The position numbers and the translations under genes were made by a program. Under the pieces are notes generated by a model. That model worked only from the letters and a program-made list of their open reading frames with translations. It made no database searches and had not been told where the DNA came from. 64,000 nt of DNA from Leucobacter exalbidus (GTDB lineage Bacteria; Actinomycetota; Actinomycetes; Actinomycetales; Microbacteriaceae): the NCBI RefSeq assembly GCF_017834145.1, contig NZ_JAFIDA010000001.1:2604001-2668000 (forward strand), written 5' to 3'. Every line of letters starts with the position of its first letter. Position 1 is the first letter of the stretch. Below are positions 1-8,180 of the stretch, piece by piece.

Positions 1-180
1 GCTAATAGCCCAAGCTAATACCCGAGTCGTGCAGACTCACAACTAACTTCGTATAGACGAACGGGCGGGGCTCAGGCCTCGCCCGTTCGTTTTCTGCGTC
101 TGTGGGCAGGCGTGTTGAGCGCGATAAGTGCTCGCTGACCTGCGCTATACTCGCAGGGGTTGAAAGGTAATTTCACCTAC

Positions 181-253
181 GCCTTGGTAGCTCAGTGGAT
201 AGAGCACTTCTCTCCTAAAGAAGGTGTCGCGGGTTCGATTCCCGCCCAGGGCA
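181..253 (+). tRNA. tRNA-Arg (anticodon CCT)
   Basis: Complete cloverleaf. The acceptor strand GCCTTGG (181-187) pairs with CCAGGGC (246-252) using one G-U pair, and 253 is the discriminator base. The anticodon stem CTTCT/AGAAG closes the loop CTCCTAA, giving anticodon CCT, which reads AGG. The T arm carries GGTTCGATTCC. No CCA is encoded. Part of the anticodon arm (216-228) is repeated downstream at 322-334. Confidence 0.97.
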
Positions 254-356
254 CAAATTAAAGAATCATGAAATACCAGGTCATGGCCTAAATCGGGCTC
301 TCGGCTGAAGCTTTCGCTTTTTAATGAAGGTGTCAGCGTGGGGCAAACGTGGGGCA
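216..356 (+). repeat. tRNA-Arg-linked module: 13-nt core duplication plus paired heptamers
   Basis: The tRNA segment TAAAGAAGGTGTC (216-228) recurs as TAATGAAGGTGTC at 322-334 with one mismatch, 106 bp away. Four bases later come two direct heptamers TGGGGCA at 339-345 and 350-356, spaced 11 bp. Between the copies lie the 3' half of the tRNA and a small AAGC-TTTC-GCTT hairpin with a T-run. The same arrangement follows tRNA-Lys at 46162-46300. Seen directly: the repeats and spacing. Inferred: tyrosine-integrase attachment core with arm-type sites, the relic of an integrated element. No integrase gene is present nearby. Confidence 0.6.
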
Positions 357-772
357 GAAGCCCTGCAAACACCGTTGGGCGTCGACGACGCTTGCGGGAA
401 GAGCTATGTGCTTTCGCGGTGCCGCGCAGAGATCTTTGGATGCTGTGGTGGCCTCGGTGTTGGCTTCGGGTAGCCGGTGCGCGTACTTTCTTATCATTGC
501 GGTTGAAGCGTGGCTAGAAGGTTTGTTAGTTTTGTGGGCGGTCAGTCGTCAACGAACTTCTTGGCCACACGGGCCATGACTGATGGGGTGGCTCTGCTTT
601 GAGCCCTCAACGTGGGACATGTTCGCTAGGGTGCACCCTTCAAATGTGCATCAGCAGCCAGTCTGGGCGGCTGTTTGGACCTTTGGGCGTTTAGTTGCTG
701 AGCTGTCTGGGGGCCTCAGCGCATTACCGCACGTATTTCCGCGGATTCTCGCGGCAGAACGCCCCATCGAAG
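357..772. other. No gene seen
   Basis: About 415 bp between the tRNA-Arg module and the HNH promoter. Both strands have only short open frames without a ribosome site, family motif or typical high-GC codon pattern. Its base composition is less GC-rich than the neighbouring genes, which would fit remnant DNA of a lost element, but nothing in it can be identified. Confidence 0.5.
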
Positions 773-801
773 TTGAATGTCGGGGGTCCCTGAGACAATG
801 T
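773..801 (+). promoter_or_regulatory. Possible promoter of the HNH gene
   Basis: TTGAAT (773-778) and CAATGT (796-801) are separated by 17 bp. Transcription would start near the ATG at 806, and no Shine-Dalgarno sequence precedes that ATG, so a leaderless transcript is plausible. The -10 match is weak. Confidence 0.3.
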
Positions 802-805
802 TTAC

Positions 806-2572
806 ATGAAGTTCTCACTGCTGGAACCACCGACGGAGTTGCTCGCTGCACTCGATAACGTCGTGTCAGGAATCCAGGCAGTGCGTGCGCAAATCAGTTC
901 CCTGCAAGCAGCCGAAGCACTTCTCCTGCAGGCGGGGTCAACGATTGCGGAGGGGATCGCGCAGTGCATTCCCCACGGGGTGCAGTCGGGTCGTTCGCTC
1001 GCGAAGAGCCAAGCGATGGCTTACCGCATGGTCCACACCGATATCGGGGCCGCGGTACACGAATCGGATCGTACGGTGGCCGCGAAAATGGAACGCGCGA
1101 CTGACCTCATCACTGACTACCCGGGAACATATCGGGCGTTGGCCGCGGGCCGGGTATCTGAAGGGCACGTGCGCGCGATCGTGGATGCGGGCGTCATTAT
1201 TACCGACGCGAAGCGGCGCGAGAAGTATGAGCGGGAAGCATTGCAGTTGGCGGAGGCGGAGACGGTGGGGCGGGTGCGCCCGCTCGTGAAGGAACTTGCC
1301 GAGCGGTGTGCCGAAGTGACCATCGATGAACGTCACGAGCGTGCGTGTGCGGGCCGCAACGTGATGGTGATTGACCGGGAAGACGGGATGGCTGATCTGA
1401 TCGCCCATCTCCCCGCAGCCCTCGCGCATGGCATCAAGGACAAGGTTGATCAGCTTTCCCACCACATCATCGCGAACCGTAATACCGAAACCTTCGGCGA
1501 TAAAGCAGGTAAGGGCGGTGCTGGGGGAGAAGCCGCGGCATCCGAAGACGGTGCGAGCGACTCTGGCGAAACCAGATCTCCCGAGATCGTGGATACCCGC
1601 ACGACGGATCAGGTGCGTGCTGATCTGTTGTGTGACATGTTGTTGACGAGTGATCCTATGAAGACGATGACGACGGGTACCCCGATGGGTGGTATCACGG
1701 CGCGGGTGCAGGTGATCGTGCCGATCACCCGACTCACGGGAACCACCACCGGAACTACCACAGGAACCGGAACCGCGACCGGGACCGAAGATACGGCGGG
1801 AAGCGGCAGGGGCCACCCGGCTTCGCTTGCCGGTTACGGCCCCATCGATACTGATACCGCGAAAGACCTGGCCTGCGCGACCAGCAGCTGGGAACAAGTG
1901 AAGGTGGATGCCGAAACGGGCACCATCATCACCGTGGATACCTACCGGCCCTCGGCAGAGCTACGAAGGTTTCTGGGGGCGAGAGACCAGCACTGCAGAT
2001 TCTTTGGGTGTCGCATGCCGCTACGAAAATGCGACATCGACCACACCATTGACGCGGCCCTGGGCGGGGCAACGAGCAGTGACAATTTGGGCCACATCTG
2101 TCGCCGACACCACACCCTCAAACACGCCACTCCCTGGGAAGTGATCCAAGACAAGAATGGTGTGTATACGTGGACGAGTCCCACCGGGCGGAAATATGAA
2201 GACATACCCGAGAGCGCGGTGAGATTCAGACCAGATCCCCCGGGTGAGGGGACGGATGGGCCCGAAACCCCGGACGGGTCGCCCCCTGATCAACCACCTG
2301 GAGCAGAGCAACCACTCTCAACAGAAGCAACTGAAACAACAGGCGTGACTGAGCGGCCCCGGGCAGAGCGGGTCTCAGCGGAATCGGTGTGGGGGCCGGG
2401 CTGGGACAAGCCTTTCGTGCCACGCACCTCGGCAAAGCGGGCGGCGAGTGACTCTACCGAGAGTGACTCCACTGAGAATCGCTCCACCCAGGGCGACTCC
2501 ATCAAGAATCGCTCTACCGAGAACGACCGCACCGATTCCCCATCAGATTGGTGCGATGACGAACCCTTCTAG
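806..2572 (+). CDS. DUF222/HNH endonuclease-domain protein (13E12-repeat family)
   Basis: 588 aa. The N-terminal two thirds is the DUF222 helical region common to actinobacterial HNH proteins. The HNH nuclease domain lies near residues 395-440, with CDIDH, an intervening Asn and HICRRHH metal-binding elements. A Thr/Gly-rich linker (about residues 312-330) and a Ser/Thr/Asp/Glu/Asn-rich tail (about 548-585) are low complexity and encoded by short DNA repeats. The family is multicopy in actinobacteria; in Mycobacterium tuberculosis its REP13E12 copies serve as phage integration sites. Cellular role is unknown. The ATG at 806 has no ribosome site, and the gene may be translated from a leaderless message. 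It stands alone next to the tRNA-Arg repeat module. Confidence 0.85.
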   Translation: MKFSLLEPPTELLAALDNVVSGIQAVRAQISSLQAAEALLLQAGSTIAEGIAQCIPHGVQSGRSLAKSQAMAYRMVHTDIGAAVHESDRTVAAKMERATDLITDYPGTYRALAAGRVSEGHVRAIVDAGVIITDAKRREKYEREALQLAEAETVGRVRPLVKELAERCAEVTIDERHERACAGRNVMVIDREDGMADLIAHLPAALAHGIKDKVDQLSHHIIANRNTETFGDKAGKGGAGGEAAASEDGASDSGETRSPEIVDTRTTDQVRADLLCDMLLTSDPMKTMTTGTPMGGITARVQVIVPITRLTGTTTGTTTGTGTATGTEDTAGSGRGHPASLAGYGPIDTDTAKDLACATSSWEQVKVDAETGTIITVDTYRPSAELRRFLGARDQHCRFFGCRMPLRKCDIDHTIDAALGGATSSDNLGHICRRHHTLKHATPWEVIQDKNGVYTWTSPTGRKYEDIPESAVRFRPDPPGEGTDGPETPDGSPPDQPPGAEQPLSTEATETTGVTERPRAERVSAESVWGPGWDKPFVPRTSAKRAASDSTESDSTENRSTQGDSIKNRSTENDRTDSPSDWCDDEPF

Positions 2573-2976
2573 GGGTAGGTGGATTGGCGGGGTGGGAGCC
2601 TAAGGAAAAGCGCAAGCTGTAGCGGATGCAATGACGGGTTCGCTGAGGCCTGCGGCAATTGCTGCTGAGCACCTGCAAGTGAAGGCTCTTGACCTGAACC
2701 CGCTGCTGACGGTGTGACCTCTCGACTTATGTCGGCGCTGGCGTGCGCCACTGCTGTTGGGGTTGGGGTTGGGGTTGGGGTTGGCCTGGATATCGGTGCT
2801 GACGTTGGGGTCGGTGCTGGCTTGGACGGAATCACTGACGCTGACGCTGATGTCAGTGCTTGTCTTGTCTCAAAGCAGCTGCTCTTGCGCTTGTTCCTGC
2901 TTGGGTTTCAGGCTGCACTAGTCGAGTGTGGGCTGGGTGATGCTCGTGATCCGATCGTCTGCGCACCGCGCGTCGT
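2573..2976. other. Intergenic region with low-complexity tract; no convincing gene
   Basis: About 400 bp between the HNH gene and the ABC operon promoter. Open frames on both strands here encode Val/Gly or Pro/Thr runs that merely translate the GGGGTT repeat. No ribosome site or family motif supports a gene. Short GACGCTGAC-type repeats occur near 2833-2855. Confidence 0.6.
2759..2784 (+). repeat. Tandem GGGGTT repeat (G-quadruplex-capable)
   Basis: Four perfect GGGGTT hexamers at 2759-2782 followed by GG. Four runs of four guanines separated by two thymines meet the sequence rule for a compact intramolecular G-quadruplex on the + strand. It lies about 195 bp upstream of the ABC operon promoter. 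A regulatory effect is not shown; replication slippage could also have produced it. Confidence 0.8.
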
Positions 2977-3018
2977 TTGCCATGCGTCCATTCTTTGAAT
3001 GATAATGATTCTCATTAT
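2977..3018 (+). promoter_or_regulatory. Promoter with Fur/Zur-family operator for the ABC operon
   Basis: TTGCCA (2977-2982) and GATAAT (3001-3006), 18 bp apart, form a good promoter. A perfect palindrome ATAATGA-TTC-TCATTAT (3002-3018) covers the -10 box. Its core AATGATTCTCATT differs by one base from the AATGATTTTCATT core of actinobacterial Zur boxes and is close to the classical Fur box. Bound repressor would block RNA polymerase, so the operon is predicted to be shut off by metal (zinc if Zur, iron if Fur). Regulator identity is inferred. Confidence 0.7.
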
Positions 3019-3733
3019 GGTTAATTGGTTACGCAATGCGGCGACAGCCGAACACCGAGCCCCGGCGCTCGAAGAAACACCGCAGCGCGCAGTGGTTTCC
3101 CTGCGTGAGATCTGTGTGCAGACAGCAGACGGGCGCACCCTGCTGTCAATCGACGCGCTCGACGTCTGCGCCGGTGACCGGATCGTCGTGACGGGCACCT
3201 CTGGGAGCGGCAAATCACTGCTGCTCAGTGTGCTCACCGGTCGACTGCCCGCAGGGCTTAGGCTTGCAGGCGAGCGTCGTAGCGTGGTGACGCGCATCGG
3301 CTTCGTGCCCCAGCGGGGATCAGAAGCCCTGCATCCGCTCACCAAGCTCGGGCGGCAGCTGCGGGCCGTTACGCGCACTTCAGCGCAGGCGGTCGCGGCC
3401 GCGCTCGAAAGCGTGGGACTGGGTGACCCCGCCTTCGCCGGCCGCCGCCCCGCGGAGCTTTCGGGTGGGCAGGCACAGCGCGCGGCCGTGGCCCTCGCGA
3501 TGCTCAGCGATGCCCCATTGGTGCTCGCCGACGAACCCACGAGCGCCCTCGACAACGAGACGCGCGAGGGGGTGGTGCAGCTGCTCGCCGATGCGTTCGC
3601 GGGCGACCGCACCCTCATCGTGACCACGCACGACGCAGTCGTCGTGCGTGCACTCGCGACCCGGCACATCGTTGTGCGCGACGGTGCTCTCACCGAACTG
3701 CCCGTCACCCACACCCCGGCGCTCGCCCTGTGA
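3017..3733 (+). CDS. ABC transporter ATP-binding protein (peptide/nickel/metallophore type, DppD-like)
   Basis: About 238 aa. Walker A GTSGSGKS, Q-loop FVPQRG, signature LSGGQAQRAA, Walker B LVLADEP and the H-loop in TTHD are intact, so this is an active ATPase subunit of a cytoplasmic importer motor. Three in-frame ATGs (2999, 3005, 3017) fall inside the metal-type operator. 3017 is chosen because transcription should begin only about 10 bp upstream; no Shine-Dalgarno sequence is present, so it may be leaderless. A later GTG is also possible. It is the first gene of a four-gene importer operon and overlaps the next ATPase by 4 bases. It lacks the C-terminal oligopeptide extension of longer OppD proteins. 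Confidence 0.85.
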   Translation: MVNWLRNAATAEHRAPALEETPQRAVVSLREICVQTADGRTLLSIDALDVCAGDRIVVTGTSGSGKSLLLSVLTGRLPAGLRLAGERRSVVTRIGFVPQRGSEALHPLTKLGRQLRAVTRTSAQAVAAALESVGLGDPAFAGRRPAELSGGQAQRAAVALAMLSDAPLVLADEPTSALDNETREGVVQLLADAFAGDRTLIVTTHDAVVVRALATRHIVVRDGALTELPVTHTPALAL

Positions 3734-4440
3734 ACGGGGCAATGGGGCAGACCCCCGCAGGACGGGCCCGACCTGTGGCGCTGAGCCTCGCAGGGGTTAC
3801 CGCTTCACACCGCACGGGGTCGCTCGCCCGCGTCGCGCTTGCCCCCACGACTCTCGAGGTGCACCGCGGCGAAACTGTGGCGGTGATCGGCCGCTCGGGC
3901 GCCGGCAAATCAACCCTCGCCGATATTGTGCTGGGGCTTCGCGCGCCCTCAAACGGCCAGGTTGAGGTGCTGGGCGAAGCCTGGAACAGCGCCTCCCGCT
4001 CCCCGCAGCGTGCCCTCCGTCACCTCGTGCAGGGTGTGCCCCAAGACCCGGCCACCGCGTTCGTACCGCGCTGGAGCATTCGCCAGAACATTGCCCGCGC
4101 CGTGCGGCAGCTCACTCGGGACACCAACGCCGAACCCCGCATTAGGCGCGCGGCCGATCTTGCCCAGCTTGACGCCGATCTGCTTGACCGCAGGCCCGCC
4201 GAGATATCGGGCGGGCAGGCCCAACGGGCGGCCATCGCACGGGCGCTGGCCGTTGATCCGGCGGTATTGGTGGCCGACGAGCCCACCAGCGCGCTCGACC
4301 CAGCCACCGCCCAGGCTGTTTCGGCCGCGCTGCTCGAGGTCGCCGCCGACGCGCATATCGCGCTGCTGCTCGTCACCCACGACCTTGCGTTGGCGGGCCG
4401 CTGCCACCGCACGATCACCATTTCTGCACCGACTCACTGA
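3730..4440 (+). CDS. ABC transporter ATP-binding protein (DppF-like)
   Basis: 236 aa, starting at a GTG that overlaps the previous stop codon (GTGA), which indicates translational coupling. Walker A GRSGAGKS, Q-loop GVPQDP, signature ISGGQAQRAA, Walker B VLVADEP and H-loop VTHD are all present. With the preceding ATPase it would form the heterodimeric motor typical of peptide/nickel-family importers. Its partner lipoprotein starts 21 bp downstream. Confidence 0.85.
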   Translation: MNGAMGQTPAGRARPVALSLAGVTASHRTGSLARVALAPTTLEVHRGETVAVIGRSGAGKSTLADIVLGLRAPSNGQVEVLGEAWNSASRSPQRALRHLVQGVPQDPATAFVPRWSIRQNIARAVRQLTRDTNAEPRIRRAADLAQLDADLLDRRPAEISGGQAQRAAIARALAVDPAVLVADEPTSALDPATAQAVSAALLEVAADAHIALLLVTHDLALAGRCHRTITISAPTH

Positions 4441-4461
4441 CCCGTCCGCGAAAGGACACCG

Positions 4462-6075
4462 ATGTTTGCTTTGAACCGTTTCTCGCTGCGCACTTCGCGG
4501 CCCCAGTCCCAGGCCCAGAACCAACGACCGCAGCAGCAACCGCAACAATCCCGTCGCCGAAGCCTGCTGCTGCGCGCTCCTCTGGCCAGTATCGCGATTC
4601 CGGCGGCCGTCGTGCTCTCACTCACGGGGTGCTTTGCGCAGCCCGCGGCCACTGGCGACGATGACGAGCGCATCTCGATCGCGATGCTGCAGCCGCCGCG
4701 CTCGGCGATGAACCCGCTCAGCGACGACGCGTTTAAGCTCGCGCGCTGGGCCACCGCCGAAACCCTCATCGTCATCGACGACGCGGGGGAGGCCCTGCCC
4801 GCGCTCGCCACAAAATGGGAGCGCATTTCAGACACCAGCTGGCAGTTCACCGTTCGCGAGGGAGTGCAGTTTCACAACGGCGGCGCCCTCAGTGCCGACA
4901 CCGTGGTCAATTCGCTGCAGCGCGCGATAGATGCCACCCCGCTGCCCCGCATTCTCGACGGGGTCGACATGACCGTGCGGGCCGAGGGTGACACCGTGAT
5001 CATCGACACCGCCGCCCCCGATCCGCTGCTGCCGCACCGACTCTCGAGCCCGCAGCTCGCCATCCTCGATGCCGAAGCGTACTCGAAGACCGGGGTCAAC
5101 CCGATCGGCACCGGATCAGGCCCCTTCGAACTCGTCGATGTTGACGGCGTCGTGGGCGCCACCCTCGACCGCTTTCCCGAGTACTGGGGCGAGTCGGCTG
5201 AGGCTACGGGGATCGATGTGAAGTTCGTGCCCGACGGCACTGCCCGGGCGGCCGCGCTGCGCACCGGCACCGCCGACATTGTCGAGGCGATTCCCGCAGG
5301 CCAAGCAGCCGAGATCGATGCCTCGCTGATCACCGAGGTGCCGATGCCCCGCACCAACACCCTGTACCTCAACACCGAAGCCGGGCCGTTCGCCGACCCA
5401 GCGGTGCGGGCCGCCGCACGCGAGGCCATCGACCGGGCCGCGATCGTTGAATCGGTGTATGAGGGGCGCGCCGACGTCGCCGAAGGGCTGCTCGGCCCGG
5501 CGCTGCCGTGGGCCGCCGACTACCGCTCCGAGCCTGAATTACAAGAACTGCTCGCCGCCCGCCCGCAGGCCGCGAAGGTCGACGGCGTGAAAATCTCGCT
5601 GGGCACCTTTACCGACCGGGCCGAGCTGCCCGAAGTAGCGGTGATGCTTGAGCAACAGCTTGAGGCCGCAGGCTTTGAGGTGCAGCAAGACGTGCGCGAA
5701 TACCAGTTCATCGAGGCCGACGCGCTCGAGGGCAAGTTCGACGCCTTCATTCTGTCGCGCGCCACCGTGCTCGATTCGGGTGACCCCGTCGCCTACCTCG
5801 CCTCAGACTTCACCTGCGAGGGCGGGTTCTCGATCGCGCAGCTGTGTGAGCAGCCCGTCGACCAGGCCATTCAATCCGCGTCAGAAGCCGAAGCTGGTCC
5901 GACCCGGCAGCTCGCCACGATGCGCGCCGAGACCGAAGTCTTGGCAACCGATGCGGTGATTCCGCTGCTGCACGAGCGCGTGATTCAGGGCGAGTCTGAG
6001 CGAATCGAGAACGCGGCCCGCGACCCGCGCGAGCGCCTGCTCGTCACACCCGACACTCACCGCACCGCAAAGTAG
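4462..6075 (+). CDS. Extracellular solute-binding lipoprotein, family 5 (peptide/nickel/metallophore)
   Basis: 537 aa. A long basic, Gln-rich leader precedes a hydrophobic segment and the lipobox LTGC (Cys57), so the mature protein should be lipid-anchored outside the membrane. The body has the SBP_bac_5 layout, including the ATKWERISDTSWQFTVREGV-type early region and the GTGPFEL-like segment seen here as GTGSGPFELV. AAAGGA lies 6-7 bases before the ATG. This family binds peptides, nickel and opine metallophores; the metal-type operator upstream favours a metal chelate as ligand, but the residues seen do not settle the substrate. Confidence 0.85.
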   Translation: MFALNRFSLRTSRPQSQAQNQRPQQQPQQSRRRSLLLRAPLASIAIPAAVVLSLTGCFAQPAATGDDDERISIAMLQPPRSAMNPLSDDAFKLARWATAETLIVIDDAGEALPALATKWERISDTSWQFTVREGVQFHNGGALSADTVVNSLQRAIDATPLPRILDGVDMTVRAEGDTVIIDTAAPDPLLPHRLSSPQLAILDAEAYSKTGVNPIGTGSGPFELVDVDGVVGATLDRFPEYWGESAEATGIDVKFVPDGTARAAALRTGTADIVEAIPAGQAAEIDASLITEVPMPRTNTLYLNTEAGPFADPAVRAAAREAIDRAAIVESVYEGRADVAEGLLGPALPWAADYRSEPELQELLAARPQAAKVDGVKISLGTFTDRAELPEVAVMLEQQLEAAGFEVQQDVREYQFIEADALEGKFDAFILSRATVLDSGDPVAYLASDFTCEGGFSIAQLCEQPVDQAIQSASEAEAGPTRQLATMRAETEVLATDAVIPLLHERVIQGESERIENAARDPRERLLVTPDTHRTAK

Positions 6076-6087
6076 GCGACCCCGCTC

Positions 6088-7953
6088 ATGCGACACAACC
6101 GCACCCTCGGGGTGGCCTCCCGCCTCATCAGCGTGGTCGCCCTGCTGCTGGTGGCCGGCGCGCTGCCCTGGCTGTCACAGCGCGACCCCGCGGCCTCGGT
6201 GCTGCGGGCCAGATACGCCGAGCTCGAACCCACCGCGCAGGCGCTCGCCTCGGTGCGCGCCGAGCTGGGTCTCGACGCCGGGCCCGTGGCCATGAGCGTG
6301 AACTGGTGGCTGGGGGTGCTGCGCGGCGACCTCGGTCACTCGTGGGTGAGCGGCGGCGAGATCGGCGCGGGCGTGTGGCACGCGCTCGCCGTGTCGGCCA
6401 CGCTCACCGGGTTCGCCCTCTTGGTTGCGGCGTTGGTGGCAGCGGCGCTGGTTGCCCCGGCCGCGCTACGCATTCTGCGCGACGCACCCCAACGCGGATC
6501 AGGCGCCGCCGGCGTTGCTCTTACCGCGCTGCCCGAGTTTCTGCTCGCAAGCGCACTGCTGGTGGTGATCGCGGTGCAACTGCGGTGGCTGCCACCGTAT
6601 GGCTGGACGGGCCTCGAGACCGCGATTTTGCCCGCGCTCGCCCTCGGCATTCCCGGTGGCGGGCTGCTGGGACGGTTGCTGGTCGACGCGATTGGGGGCG
6701 TGGCCGAGGCCCCCTGGGTGCGGGTGTGGCGACTCGCTGGCGCCCCCGCCCACGTGGTGCTCGGCGGCGTGCTGCGCCGTGCCGCCGCCGCGGTCATCGA
6801 CCAGGTAGGGCTCGTGTTGATTGGCATGCTGGGCGGGGCGGTGGCCGTCGAGCAGGTGTTCGCGATCCCGGGGCTCGGGCGCTACCTGCTGGGCGCCGCG
6901 AACGCGCAAGATTTGCCGGCGCTGCAGGCCGGCGTGCTGCTGATGGCGCTGGCGGCAACGGCCGTGGGCGTGGGCTCGGGCATTGCCCGGCGTGCGCTGC
7001 TGGGCGGGCCGCTCGCGCCCGGCGCGATTCCTGCCCCACCCGAGCCGCGTGGTGACGGCCGGGTCGCGCGCTACGCTGCGATCACTGCGCTGGCCGGGCT
7101 CGCACTGATTTTGGTGTGCGGGCTGCCGCGCGACCCCTACGCGCTCGCCCATGACCGCCTGGCCCTGCCCAGCGCGAGCCTGCCATTCGGCGCCGACGCG
7201 AGCGGCCGCGATCTGCTTGCGCGGGTGGCCCACGGCACCGTATCGACGCTCGGGCCGGCACTCGCGATTGTGCTCGTGGCCACGCTCGTGGGGGTGGTGC
7301 TCGCGCTGCTGGGGGAGGCCGCGCGCGGCCCCGCCGAGATTGCGAATGCCACGCCCCCGATTCTCGCGGGCGTGATCATCGCCGCCCTGCTCGGCCCCTC
7401 GGTCGGCGGAGCCGCGCTCGCCGTGCTGTGGGTCACCTGGCCGCCGCTGACCGCGCACGCCGCGGCGCTGATCGACGAAGCCACGGCGACGCCCTATGTC
7501 AGGTGGCTGCCGCTGACCGGGGTGTCTCGGGCCGAAATTTGGGGCCGGCACGTGCTGCCCGCGGTCGCCCCCGCGCTGCTGCGCCACGGCATGCTGCGCC
7601 TGCCCGGCGTCGCCCTCGCCCTCGCGGCCCTCGGATTCTTGGGCCTCGGGGCGCAACCCCCGCTGCCCGATTGGGGGCTGCTGTTGGCCGAGGGCATCGA
7701 CTATGTCGAGCGCGCTCCCTGGAGCACCGCGGCTCCGGCCGCCGCGCTGATCCTCACCTCGGTGTGCGCGGTGGCGATCGCGGGGCTGCGCGCCCTCGGG
7801 CGCTGGCGGGCACGGGGCGATGCTCGATCCGGATCACAGCCTGCCTCATCCCAGCAGGTGTCTGCCGCCGCCCATCAGGCGCAGCGCGTAGTCTTGGCGT
7901 ATGAGTCGTCGCCCCAAGAACCCGCAGTCCAACAAGTCCAAGCCCAAAGGTGA
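6088..7953 (+). CDS. Fused double permease of the peptide/nickel-type ABC importer
   Basis: 621 aa with two permease units in one chain. The first half (about residues 1-300) resembles DppB, with a coupling-helix region around VRVWRLAGAPAHVVLGG. The second half (about 330-590) resembles DppC, with VRWLPLTGVSRAEIWGRHVL as its coupling region. Most importers of this class use two separate permeases, so this is a gene fusion. It starts 12 bp after the lipoprotein gene. The last 18 codons overlap the start of the next small gene in another frame, so the natural C-terminus past about residue 595 may be poorly conserved. Confidence 0.85.
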   Translation: MRHNRTLGVASRLISVVALLLVAGALPWLSQRDPAASVLRARYAELEPTAQALASVRAELGLDAGPVAMSVNWWLGVLRGDLGHSWVSGGEIGAGVWHALAVSATLTGFALLVAALVAAALVAPAALRILRDAPQRGSGAAGVALTALPEFLLASALLVVIAVQLRWLPPYGWTGLETAILPALALGIPGGGLLGRLLVDAIGGVAEAPWVRVWRLAGAPAHVVLGGVLRRAAAAVIDQVGLVLIGMLGGAVAVEQVFAIPGLGRYLLGAANAQDLPALQAGVLLMALAATAVGVGSGIARRALLGGPLAPGAIPAPPEPRGDGRVARYAAITALAGLALILVCGLPRDPYALAHDRLALPSASLPFGADASGRDLLARVAHGTVSTLGPALAIVLVATLVGVVLALLGEAARGPAEIANATPPILAGVIIAALLGPSVGGAALAVLWVTWPPLTAHAAALIDEATATPYVRWLPLTGVSRAEIWGRHVLPAVAPALLRHGMLRLPGVALALAALGFLGLGAQPPLPDWGLLLAEGIDYVERAPWSTAAPAAALILTSVCAVAIAGLRALGRWRARGDARSGSQPASSQQVSAAAHQAQRVVLAYESSPQEPAVQQVQAQR

Positions 7954-8119
7954 GGAGCCCTCGCCCGCAGCGAAGCGCAAGCAGATGTTTTTGGCGATCG
8001 GGATGGGCCTGGCCGTGGGCCTCGTGCTGAGCCTGATCACTCAGTTTTGGCTCTGGCTTCCTGCCGGGTTGGCGATGGGCTTGGCGACCGGCGCGATCAT
8101 GAGGCCACCGGCCGAGTAA
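7901..8119 (+). CDS. Small membrane protein
   Basis: 72 aa with a Lys/Pro-rich cytoplasmic N-terminus (residues 1-25) and two closely spaced hydrophobic segments (about 29-46 and 49-65) ending RPPAE. It overlaps the permease gene by 53 bases in a different frame. Frame choice is supported by the clean membrane hairpin and basic start. No family is recognised. It may belong to the importer operon or be independent. Confidence 0.65.
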   Translation: MSRRPKNPQSNKSKPKGEEPSPAAKRKQMFLAIGMGLAVGLVLSLITQFWLWLPAGLAMGLATGAIMRPPAE

Positions 8120-8180
8120 GCGGCGCAATCAAAGGGGGAGCCGGGCCGGGCGGGCCCGGTCGATGCAGCGCGGCACAAAA

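Noticed and set aside
145-372. Minus-strand open frame of 75 codons across tRNA-Arg
   Set aside because: It translates the antisense of the tRNA (GGNRTRD and LSYQG are common artefacts of this) and has no ribosome site.
349-858. Two open frames of 76 and 91 codons upstream of the HNH gene
   Set aside because: No ribosome site or family motif; the second overlaps the true HNH start in another frame.
938-1897. 319-codon minus-strand frame opposite the HNH gene
   Set aside because: Shadow of a high-GC gene; Arg/His/Gly-rich and without motifs, while the + frame has a clear HNH domain.
2714-2998. 94-codon frame with a Val/Gly run
   Set aside because: The run is only the GGGGTT repeat in translation; the frame ends in the ABC operon promoter.
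6499-7656. 385-codon minus-strand frame opposite the fused permease
   Set aside because: Gln/Arg/His-rich antisense shadow with no membrane or other motif.
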